Positions 14,286 through 20,493 of a stretch of DNA of 33,566 bases are shown here, one piece after another (the first letter of the stretch is position 1; every line of letters begins with the position of its first letter). The DNA is taken from contig NZ_JAKFGB010000017.1 in the NCBI RefSeq assembly GCF_022267515.1, positions 1 through 33,566 of the forward strand, read 5' to 3'. Source of the DNA: Rubinisphaera margarita. GTDB lineage: Bacteria; Planctomycetota; Planctomycetia; Planctomycetales; Planctomycetaceae. The notes under the pieces are model-generated. The model had not been told where the DNA came from and ran no database searches. It worked only from the letters and a program-made list of their open reading frames with translations. The translations under genes were made by a program, and so were the position numbers.

Positions 14286-15254
14286 ATGACGTCGCGTAGC
14301 ACCGAGCTGGAAGACATGAAGCGGATCGACCTTTGCCAGTACGTGGCCTCGCGAGGCTTCGTGCTGGATCGTCGGCAGAGCAGTCGGTCGAGTGTCGTCA
14401 TGCGTCATGCCAACGGCGATAAGCTGATCATCGCCAAATCTCCGAATGGGCAGTACGTCTATTTCAATGCCAAGGGCAGCGACAACGGCACCATCATTGA
14501 CTTTATCCAGTCACGCGATCGAGTCTCCCTGGGGGAGGTTCGCAAGCTGTTGCGTCCTTGGCTCACCTCCGGCGGGAGTTTCCCGACAGATCTGCCGACG
14601 TTACCGATCACGCTCCAACCATCCCAGCACGATGCCGCCCAGGTATTGGCGAACTGGCTGAAAGCCCGACCTCTGGGCAGATCGAATCATTATCTGGAGC
14701 AAGAGCGGGAAATTCCCGCAGCGGTGCTCCATCATGCGGTGTTTCGGGATCGGATTCGTATCGATGACCGAAGCAATATTCTGTTCCCCCACTTCAATGC
14801 GGCCGGACTATGTGGATTTGAGATCAAGAACCTCGGCTGGACCGGCTTTTCACCAGGAGGGATTAAAGGGCTGGCTTGCTCACGTCCCCGACCGGACGAC
14901 CACACCATGGTGATCTGCGAAACGGCCATCGATCTGTTGAGCTATGCGGCTATCAAAGGAATTGAAGGCCACCGCTTCTTCAGCACCGCCGGCCAGATCA
15001 GTCCCCTGCAGGGGGAATGCCTGAGATCAGCCGCTCGGAAAATGCCGGAAAAGTCAGTCATAGTCCTGGCCTTCGATAACGACGCCGGAGGCCATCGACT
15101 GGCCGAGCAGGTTCAGGAAGCCCTGGGATCGGCCGAGCGAATGTTGATCACGGATTTTCCGGGGCCAGTGGGAGCCGACTGGAATGATGTCCTAAGAGGT
15201 CAGGCATTTCCTCGACATAAACTTCCAGAGCCACGGACAAGTCCATCATTTTGA
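14286..15254 (+). CDS. DUF3991/Toprim primase-like protein
   Basis: A 322-residue protein of the plasmid family in which a DUF3991-type N-terminal domain precedes a Toprim fold. Residues 12-78 include R-x-D-L-x-x-Y-x-x-S-R-G-F-x-L-D-R-R and the D-N-G-T-I-I-D-F-I-Q motif also found near primase zinc-binding domains. The Toprim residues are visible: V-I-C-E-T-A-I-D with Glu 212, and V-L-A-F-D-N-D-A-G-G with Asp 264 and Asp 266. Toprim domains hold catalytic magnesium in primases and topoisomerases, so a role in DNA processing is likely, though lone proteins of this family have no proven activity. It ends 9 bp inside the convergent toxin gene. Confidence 0.85.
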   Translation: MTSRSTELEDMKRIDLCQYVASRGFVLDRRQSSRSSVVMRHANGDKLIIAKSPNGQYVYFNAKGSDNGTIIDFIQSRDRVSLGEVRKLLRPWLTSGGSFPTDLPTLPITLQPSQHDAAQVLANWLKARPLGRSNHYLEQEREIPAAVLHHAVFRDRIRIDDRSNILFPHFNAAGLCGFEIKNLGWTGFSPGGIKGLACSRPRPDDHTMVICETAIDLLSYAAIKGIEGHRFFSTAGQISPLQGECLRSAARKMPEKSVIVLAFDNDAGGHRLAEQVQEALGSAERMLITDFPGPVGADWNDVLRGQAFPRHKLPEPRTSPSF

Positions 15255-15587
15255 ATCCAGAGGGGGATCGACGTCATGGGGCTCAACCGGAGCCTGACCA
15301 GAACCGCGGACACGCAACACCCTTACTTCGTGACCTACGACGGTGTAAATCAGTCGATAAACCAACCCTCGTCGGGTCTTGAAAAGCTGCTGCCTGATTT
15401 CGATTTCAAACTGGTCATTCTCCATGGCTTCGCTAGACGCCAGTGGATCCTGTTTCAGCCGAGCGAGTGCCTTTTCCAAAGCCACAAGCCATGCTTCCGC
15501 CCCTCGGGGAGACCGATCGTGAATGTAGCGGGCAATGCGAAGGATATCTGCGTCGGCCCTGGGCAGCGTCTTGACGCGAAACTTCAT
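15246..15587 (-). CDS. ParE/RelE-family toxin
   Basis: A 113-residue toxin of the RelE/ParE superfamily. The hallmark elements are A-D-x-D-I-L-R-I-A-R-Y-I near the N-terminus and the C-terminal strand pair R-G-L-V-Y-R-L-I-Y-T-V-V-G-x-E-V-R-V-L-R-V-R-G. Length and the helix-then-sheet order fit ParE better than RelE, and ParE toxins act on DNA gyrase. Its ATG overlaps the stop of the upstream antitoxin gene by four bases (ATGA), a classic coupled pair. The C-terminal tail past residue 100 (P-V-E-P-H-D-V-D) is longer than usual. Confidence 0.8.
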   Translation of the reverse strand: MKFRVKTLPRADADILRIARYIHDRSPRGAEAWLVALEKALARLKQDPLASSEAMENDQFEIEIRQQLFKTRRGLVYRLIYTVVGHEVRVLRVRGSGQAPVEPHDVDPPLDSK

Positions 15588-15838
15588 GACTGAGAAGGAA
15601 GATTCAATTCGGTCCTGACCTCATGAATGACTTGAGCGGCATCACGTCCGGTTTCTCCGGCCAGCATGTCGTTGATTGAAGCCCGAATCGCCGCCACATT
15701 TTCGTCATACTCCTCGGGTGTCAGATTCTGCGTCTCCCAAAGATCGAAGAGTTCACTCATCGAAAGCGCATGAGATCCTTTTCGCAATTGCTCGGTAGCA
15801 AACCGGTGAAAGGATTCAATCTGTTCCTGCGTGGCCAT
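15584..15838 (-). CDS. ParD-like antitoxin
   Basis: An 84-residue acidic protein directly upstream of the ParE-like toxin, overlapping it by four bases. It is helical, with no clear ribbon-helix-helix signature at the N-terminus, so the antitoxin role is inferred from gene order, size and charge. A start at 15838 has AGGAG about 10 bases upstream. The spacer before it probably holds the module's own promoter. In such pairs the antitoxin usually represses the promoter with the toxin as co-repressor. Confidence 0.7.
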   Translation of the reverse strand: MATQEQIESFHRFATEQLRKGSHALSMSELFDLWETQNLTPEEYDENVAAIRASINDMLAGETGRDAAQVIHEVRTELNLPSQS

Positions 15839-16166
15839 CGTGAAGTTGCTCCTGGATGAATTTCTTCCAGTCTATCACACCTCTCAATGCAGCGTCAAAA
15901 CGTATCTGTCTCCCAGCGGCTGCGATCGTACTCAAGCCCTGGTTTGGCAGTTCGGCTGTTGGCCTTCGTGATCGCGAAAATGCTACCGCATTGGTTCAGG
16001 CCGTTCCCTTCGTGAGATGGCAGCGTTTCCCAGTCTGGCCGGGTCATTCGTCCCTTCAAGAGGCCGAGTTGCCACGAACGTGGCGGCCCGCACCCACTCC
16101 TCTTGAGAAGCCGAATTGTTCCCCGGCCCTGCTTTGGTCAACGCAACTCACAGAAGGAGAACAGCC
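15839..16166. other. Divergent spacer with palindrome
   Basis: This 328-bp region separates the ParDE-like module from the methyltransferase operon, so it should carry two divergent promoters. A perfect inverted repeat, GCCACG-aa-CGTGGC at 16071-16084, is a possible operator. No gene is convincing; one long open frame runs through it but has no ribosome binding site and no protein-like pattern. Confidence 0.45.
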
Positions 16167-16862
16167 ATGACTCAATTTGTTCCACTCCCAGCCGCACCGG
16201 TGAATGCCAGTCCGGTCCCGCATCTAACCAGCATCCACTCCCGACGGGGACGAGGTCCTTACGGAAACTCTCGATATCGAGGCAATTGCGGCGGCTATTT
16301 GATTCGAGACCTGATCCGCTACTTCAACGCCCGCAGTGTCCTCGACCTGATGAGCGGCAGCGGCACCTGCGAAGATGTCTGTCGCGAACTGCAGATTCCC
16401 TGTCAGACGATGGATCTCAAGAACGGCCAGGATGCGGCCGACCCGCGAAGTTATCAGGGTATACAACCTGTCGACTTCATATGGGCCCATCCTCCGTACT
16501 GGCGCATGATCCGCTACAACAATCACGAGAACTGTCTTTCCAGCCTGCCGACGCTGGATGCCTTTCTGGATCGGATGCAGACGATCCTCCGATTGTCCAA
16601 AACCGTCCTCAATCCACACGGAAAGATCGCCGTCTTGCTCGGCGGCTTCAGCGACAGGGGGCGATACCAACCTCTGCCCCAGCTGCTCGTCGAACGGGCC
16701 ATTCGCGAAGGACTCTGGCCGGCCACGACCGAGATCGTCCGCTTTCAGCACGGGAATACCTCGTCCCGACGACACTACGAAAGTTCGTTCATCCCCGGAC
16801 TGCACGACACCTGCATGATCTATCAAATTCACAAAACCCATCACATTGAGGGACAATCATGA
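16167..16862 (+). CDS. DNA methyltransferase-like protein
   Basis: A 231-residue protein with SAM-dependent methyltransferase motifs: motif I D-L-M-S-G-S-G-T at about 60-67 and motif IV-type H-P-P-Y-W at about 108-112, preceded by D-F-I-W-A. This resembles amino-methyltransferases acting on adenine or cytosine N4, where the motif is (D/N/S)PP(Y/F/W); the Asp is replaced by His here. The protein is shorter than typical restriction-system enzymes and no restriction gene is nearby. AGAAGGAG precedes the ATG. It is first in an operon ending with ArdC, so protection of incoming plasmid DNA is a likely job. Base specificity cannot be told from the sequence. Confidence 0.75.
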   Translation: MTQFVPLPAAPVNASPVPHLTSIHSRRGRGPYGNSRYRGNCGGYLIRDLIRYFNARSVLDLMSGSGTCEDVCRELQIPCQTMDLKNGQDAADPRSYQGIQPVDFIWAHPPYWRMIRYNNHENCLSSLPTLDAFLDRMQTILRLSKTVLNPHGKIAVLLGGFSDRGRYQPLPQLLVERAIREGLWPATTEIVRFQHGNTSSRRHYESSFIPGLHDTCMIYQIHKTHHIEGQS

Positions 16863-17143
16863 CGACACTCTTTCAACATCTGCTGACATCCGAGCAACTA
16901 CAAACACTGTTGGATGAACTTTACGCCCTGGTTTGCGAACTGAACGAGTTCAAGGTTCAACAGATCGAACAGTTGGACCGCGTCAACCAATCCGCTCTCT
17001 TTGAAACCGAAAGTCGTCTGCTGGCTTTTGAAAACTTGCTCTCAGAGACCGAACCAGTCGACATGCTTCGCGAAGAGATAGATGCTGCGACACGCTATTT
17101 GAACGAACTCAAGCGACACATCACGAAGGAGGGTGCGTTGTGA
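16859..17143 (+). CDS. Small helical protein of antirestriction operon
   Basis: A 94-residue protein that overlaps the methyltransferase stop by four bases (ATGA). It is almost entirely helical with amphipathic, coiled-coil-like heptads (L-L-x-E-L-Y-A-L-V-x-E-L, L-x-x-E-x-x-L-L-A-F-E-x-L-L). It has no recognisable domain. Tight coupling on both sides suggests it works with the methyltransferase or with ArdC. Confidence 0.65.
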   Translation: MTTLFQHLLTSEQLQTLLDELYALVCELNEFKVQQIEQLDRVNQSALFETESRLLAFENLLSETEPVDMLREEIDAATRYLNELKRHITKEGAL

Positions 17144-17256
17144 TCAACAATCATAACGAGCAATCGAATCGAATTGACAACCCGCAAGTTGTGTGCATTG
17201 ATGAACTGCACGGCAACAACTCGGGTGGACCGGATGAAGAAGCAGCCTTCCAGTGA
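17140..17256 (+). CDS. 38-aa small protein, coupled
   Basis: A short gene that starts GTG at 17140, overlapping the preceding stop (GTGA), with AAGGAGG seven bases upstream. It codes for 38 residues rich in Asn, Glu and Gln, and ends 22 bases inside the ArdC gene. The strong ribosome binding site and the double overlap favour real translation; it may mainly act to couple ArdC translation to the operon. Confidence 0.5.
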   Translation: MINNHNEQSNRIDNPQVVCIDELHGNNSGGPDEEAAFQ

Positions 17257-18166
17257 TCTTTATCAGGACGTGACTGATCGCGTCTTGAAACTGCTCGACC
17301 AGGGCACCGTTCCGTGGCGGAATCCGATTCGACGGGGAACGGGCGGAGGCTGGCCCCGGAACCTCGATTCCGGGAAAGAGTATCGTGGCATCAATGTATT
17401 CCTGCTCGCGATGAGGACTTGGGAGGAGGGCTTTCGGTCCGATTTCTGGCTGACCTTCAAGCAGGCTCAACAACAGGGAGGGCGGGTTCGGAAGGGTGAA
17501 AAATCGACGCTGATCGTCTTCTGGAAACAGGTTAACCGTACTGATCCCCAGACTGACGAAGAAGTCAAGATTCCCGTGCTAAGGCACTACAACGTCTTCA
17601 ATGCCGAGCAGTGTGACGGGTTCACACCACCGGATGCCGAGCAATCTGAAGTATCGGTGCCTCCAGTCGAACGCATTGCCGAAGCCGAGCGAATCGTCGC
17701 CGGCTACCGCTATGGACCTGAGATCATTCTCCGTGGCCGACAGGCCGTGTATCGCCCTGCTCTGGACCGAGTCGAGATTCCCGATCCCGAACAATTCGAA
17801 TCGGGTGAATCGTACTATGCGACACTGTTTCATGAACTGTCTCACTCCACCGGTCACAGCACGCGGCTCAATCGAGGGCTCGATACAAAACTCGCTCCCT
17901 TCGGCTCCCCCGACTATGGCAAGGAGGAATTGGTGGCTGAAATGTCGGCCGCCTTTCTTTCTGCAGCATGCGGCATCAGCCCGCCGACGATTGAACAGTC
18001 CGCAGCCTACATCGATAGCTGGCGTGCTGTGCTCAAAGGCGATAAACGACTGGTGATCACCGCAGCGGGAGCCGCACAACGTTCCGCTGACTGGATTCTG
18101 GGACGCACTGTTCCGGAATCAGAGACACAGGCTGATTGGTTGGCGCAGCCGAAATCCACTCTTTGA
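17234..18166 (+). CDS. ardC: ArdC-like antirestriction protein
   Basis: A 310-residue ArdC-type protein. It has the N-terminal ssDNA-binding domain of this family (D-x-Y-Q-D-V-T-D-R-V at 8-17, P-W-R-N-P at 27-31, Y-R-G-I-N-V-F-L-L at 50-58, and F-W-L-T-F-K-Q-A-x-x-x-G-G-x-V-R-K-G-E-K at 71-90) and the C-terminal metallopeptidase-like domain with H-E-L-S-H-S-T-G-H at 200-208 and the downstream E-E-L-V-A-E-M-S-A-A-F-L. ArdC from conjugative plasmids protects incoming DNA from type I restriction. The start at 17234 was chosen because it begins directly at the conserved domain. It is the last gene of the methyltransferase operon. Confidence 0.9.
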   Translation: MKKQPSSDLYQDVTDRVLKLLDQGTVPWRNPIRRGTGGGWPRNLDSGKEYRGINVFLLAMRTWEEGFRSDFWLTFKQAQQQGGRVRKGEKSTLIVFWKQVNRTDPQTDEEVKIPVLRHYNVFNAEQCDGFTPPDAEQSEVSVPPVERIAEAERIVAGYRYGPEIILRGRQAVYRPALDRVEIPDPEQFESGESYYATLFHELSHSTGHSTRLNRGLDTKLAPFGSPDYGKEELVAEMSAAFLSAACGISPPTIEQSAAYIDSWRAVLKGDKRLVITAAGAAQRSADWILGRTVPESETQADWLAQPKSTL

Positions 18167-18313
18167 TTTGCTGACGAATCGCTACATCGCGTGTCGGCAA
18201 GTGGCCTTGAGACGAGCGAGAACTACTAGCTTCGGGAATTTCGTGACAGATTGAAGCGTTTCCATTAGTGATCCGAGATCAGACAATCTCCTGGAACTGC
18301 GAGGGGCAGATCC

Positions 18314-18637
18314 ATGCCCCGACGTACGATCCAGATGTCAGAAAAGCCGGACTTGCGCTACGACCACTCTTTCGCGGGAGATGAATTCTACCTCCTCGAA
18401 GAGGCGATTCACTTCGCCCTTTACGCGATGGAGAAACTCAAGCAACGCAACGTCCCACTCAGAGCGGTCCAGTCACGGCGAGCGGTCCATCGAAGCCACG
18501 AAATGCCTGGCTTTGAAGTGCTGATCACGGCCGAGAATGAAACGTTCGGCTTCTTCATCTCCGACGCCAATCGGGATTTCATCGTCTGGAAGTCACCCGG
18601 ATCGGGGGTCAATGAAGATCCAGTTCCCAAGGATTGA
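18314..18637 (+). CDS. Hypothetical protein
   Basis: A 107-residue soluble protein with no recognised domain. It opens after GAGGGG at a standard distance and reads as a compact alpha/beta protein (helix near 25-45, then strands with G-F-E-V-L-I-T-A-E-N and F-G-F-F-I-S-D). An ATG at 18335 could also start it. It lies alone between ArdC and the convergent VapC-like toxin gene, which it overlaps by 29 bases. Confidence 0.55.
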   Translation: MPRRTIQMSEKPDLRYDHSFAGDEFYLLEEAIHFALYAMEKLKQRNVPLRAVQSRRAVHRSHEMPGFEVLITAENETFGFFISDANRDFIVWKSPGSGVNEDPVPKD

Positions 18638-19034
18638 CGAGCTTCACGCCCGTCTCAGCGAAATGCTTGAGATTTCGCGTCGCCAAAGTGGCATGGCGCG
18701 AGAGCACGATTCCAGCGATCATCGCGTCTCTCACATCGATGGGACGGCCAATGCTCCGGAGATGAGCAGAAATCGCAGCGGCATGCTGGGCGGCCGGACC
18801 ATCAAAGTCGAGGATCCGCCCTTCCAAGTCCTCCTCCATCGCACGCTCGAAATCGCTCTGAAGCCCCTTGCGACGCTTTCCTTTGGGGAGTGACTGCAGT
18901 CCGAATTCGATTTCATAGACACAAATGCTGGTCGTCCAGAGAGACTCCGGTGGTTGAGCATTCAGCCACTCAATCAACGCCTGCTCGGGCTGACGCATCA
19001 GTGCGGAAATTACGTTCGAATCGAGGACGATCAT
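18609..19034 (-). CDS. PIN-domain toxin, FitB/VapC-like
   Basis: A 141-residue PIN-domain ribonuclease of the VapC/FitB type. The conserved acidic residues are in place: Asp 5 in M-I-V-L-D-S-N-V-I-S, Glu 41 or 43 in V-Y-E-I-E-F-G-L, and Asp 103 in D-V-R-D-A-M-I-A-G-I, followed by A-T-R-N-x-K-H-F, which is typical of FitB. Such toxins cleave tRNA or rRNA in active form. It overlaps the antitoxin gene by four bases (ATGA), so the two are co-translated. Confidence 0.9.
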   Translation of the reverse strand: MIVLDSNVISALMRQPEQALIEWLNAQPPESLWTTSICVYEIEFGLQSLPKGKRRKGLQSDFERAMEEDLEGRILDFDGPAAQHAAAISAHLRSIGRPIDVRDAMIAGIVLSRHATLATRNLKHFAETGVKLVNPWELDLH

Positions 19035-19279
19035 CGCTCAAAGCTCTGTGGTTCCACGTTCTGACGCGGAAGTTCCGGCAGCTCCTTGTCGAGCTTATGC
19101 TTGGCAAACCGCTCCGCCAATCGTGTTCCGAGACCTTTTCTCGGCTCCGGTTGACGCAGGATCGCATTCCGCAGAATGTCCCGCACCATGTCTTCAAAGC
19201 TACGCCCCTGGCGGCGGGCCAATTCCTTGAGCCGCTCGTGCACATCGTCTTCGAGATTTCGAACCATAAACTGGGCCAT
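19031..19279 (-). CDS. RHH antitoxin, FitA/VapB-like
   Basis: An 82-residue antitoxin with an N-terminal ribbon-helix-helix domain: M-A-Q-F-M-V-R-N-L-E-D-D-V-H-E-R-L-K-E-L-A-R, then S-F-E-D-M-V-R-D-I-L (about residues 1-40). This N-terminus is characteristic of FitA (x-R-N-L-D/E-x-x-V-x-x-x-L). The C-terminal part should neutralise the PIN toxin. The ATG at 19279 was preferred because GGAGGTGG stands upstream; a longer frame would begin inside the operator palindrome. The palindrome at 19296-19309 lies at the promoter. Confidence 0.9.
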   Translation of the reverse strand: MAQFMVRNLEDDVHERLKELARRQGRSFEDMVRDILRNAILRQPEPRKGLGTRLAERFAKHKLDKELPELPRQNVEPQSFER

Positions 19280-19295
19280 CTTCAAACCACCTCCT

Positions 19296-19309
19296 GATAT
19301 CATGATATC
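19296..19309. promoter_or_regulatory. Palindromic operator of FitAB-like module
   Basis: GATATCATGATATC is a perfect 14-bp palindrome just upstream of the antitoxin gene. FitA-type and other RHH antitoxins bind short palindromes of this kind to repress their own operon. A second short inverted repeat, CATTT-c-AAATG, follows at once. The assignment rests on position and symmetry. Confidence 0.65.
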
Positions 19310-19687
19310 TCATTTCAAATGATGAGTCGAGAATTATCTGAAGCGCGTCGCTTGCCGTATCTCCCCGCGTTCTGAATTGCCATAACCGATGTTCAAGGGT
19401 CCGATAGATGACAACCCGGCATCGTGGCTGGAAGAGGGGGCTCGCGGTGATGCTTCTGGAAAAATCTCCATGGCATGGAAGTTGTCCGTCAGGCGTTCAC
19501 CTCACTGCTGAACTGGACTGGCCTCTCGTGATTCAGCCTGTCCCGCTTGTGCCACGCTCGTGACCTCGGAACGTCAATGGTCGGCCCGCATAAACGTGTG
19601 GACCATGACGTCGGTCACTCGGCGTGGCTACTGGTCGCTCAAGGCTGATCACAGTGAGCCAGCCACAACTCAACCAAGGAGAACACC
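19310..19687. other. Spacer with dispersed G-rich motif
   Basis: This 378-bp gap between the divergent FitAB-like module and the 88-aa gene holds a copy of the dispersed motif (TGGAAGAGGGGGCTCG at 19429-19444). It should include the promoter of the plus-strand gene. No protein-like frame is convincing. Confidence 0.4.
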
Positions 19688-19954
19688 ATGTCACACGACA
19701 ACACACCCATCCACCGTATCCGACTCAGCACGCTCAGCGTGGCGATCTTTGAGAACCGCACTGATGAGGGTCAGGTCTTCTACAACACCCAGTTCAACCG
19801 AAGTTACCGCTCTGGCGACGAATGGAAACAGACCCGCAGCTTCGGCAAAGATGATCTCTTGAATCTTGCCAAACTCTGTGATCTGGCCCATAGCTGGATA
19901 CACGAGCAACAGGTCCTCCGCTCAGAAGCCGCGAAGACTGGCGAAGCCGCCTGA
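19688..19954 (+). CDS. Small plasmid protein, paralogue of 9262 gene
   Basis: An 88-residue protein preceded by AAGGAG. The core I-R-L-S-T-L-S-V-A-I-F-E-N, G-Q-V-F-Y-N, R-S-Y-R-S-G-D-E-W-K-Q-T-R-S-F and D-D-L-L-N-L-A-K-L matches the pattern of the 9262 gene. The family is common on plasmids and integrative elements beside relaxase or antirestriction genes, and has no proven function. It is followed at once by a strong hairpin and lies convergent to the relaxase-companion gene. Confidence 0.8.
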   Translation: MSHDNTPIHRIRLSTLSVAIFENRTDEGQVFYNTQFNRSYRSGDEWKQTRSFGKDDLLNLAKLCDLAHSWIHEQQVLRSEAAKTGEAA

Positions 19955-19961
19955 CGAACCA

Positions 19962-19989
19962 GGCCTGCCGGCTTCCAACCCGGCAGGCC
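19962..19989 (+). terminator. GC-rich hairpin after the 88-aa gene
   Basis: A perfect 10-bp stem (GGCCTGCCGG with CCGGCAGGCC, 8-base loop) starts eight bases after the stop codon. It lacks a T-tract, so it may act as a terminator with help or as a 3' stabiliser. Being symmetric, it could also block transcripts from the convergent gene. Confidence 0.6.
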
Positions 19990-20075
19990 CTTCGCTTCGA
20001 AAGAACACGCGAACTCTTTTCCTATTGCCCCGGCGACTCGCGGCCAGTCCCAAACTTGGGACGGCTCCTCGATGG

Positions 20076-20492
20076 CTACGAGGATCGCAATTCCTCAATG
20101 CGGATTTCGTCGATCCAGGGACTCGCTTCGGGAACATCGAGCGTGCGGGGATCGCTCTCTTCAATCCAGTAGACCAGACCACTGCCGAGGTATTCCGCAA
20201 GTTCCCGGAGATTGCGTCCCGCCAGCGTGATAATGCGTGGCACCATCCCGAAGACTCCCAGTTCCACGTGGCCGGCGTCCCGGAAATAGATCTCTCGAAG
20301 GTCACTGTACGCGAAGCTCCGAAAGGAACCGACCCGAAATCGCAGCTGCAGCATGATCGGCGGCTGCTCGCCATGGCGGACCGCCAGCCACGGGAGGAGG
20401 GGGCTCGACGGATTCGGCAGCACCGATTGCGGCCGCGGCCGGATGATCTGCTCGCGGCGGTGTTCGGCGAAGGCTTTGGCAACAGATGACAT
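20076..20492 (-). CDS. Relaxase-companion hypothetical protein
   Basis: A 138-residue protein whose ATG stands one base after the relaxase stop (TGA-G-ATG), with AGGAGC upstream; the two genes are clearly coupled. The C-terminal half has strands and helices with R-S-F-A-Y-S-D-L-x-x-I-Y-F, V-E-L-G-V-F-G and I-T-L-A-G-R-N-L-R-E-L-A-E-Y-L. I have seen this pattern as a conserved hypothetical in planctomycetes but know no function. The N-terminal half includes a copy of the dispersed G-rich motif (20392-20407), read in this frame as S-S-P-L-L-P-W. Confidence 0.65.
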   Translation of the reverse strand: MSSVAKAFAEHRREQIIRPRPQSVLPNPSSPLLPWLAVRHGEQPPIMLQLRFRVGSFRSFAYSDLREIYFRDAGHVELGVFGMVPRIITLAGRNLRELAEYLGSGLVYWIEESDPRTLDVPEASPWIDEIRIEELRSS

Positions 20493-20493
20493 C

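Noticed and set aside
15856..16170. Plus-strand frame in the spacer before the methyltransferase
   Set aside because: No ribosome binding site and no protein-like pattern; the region is a divergent promoter spacer.
16224..16856. Minus-strand frame of 210 codons over the methyltransferase
   Set aside because: The plus strand carries the SAM motif and the PPYW motif with a strong ribosome binding site.
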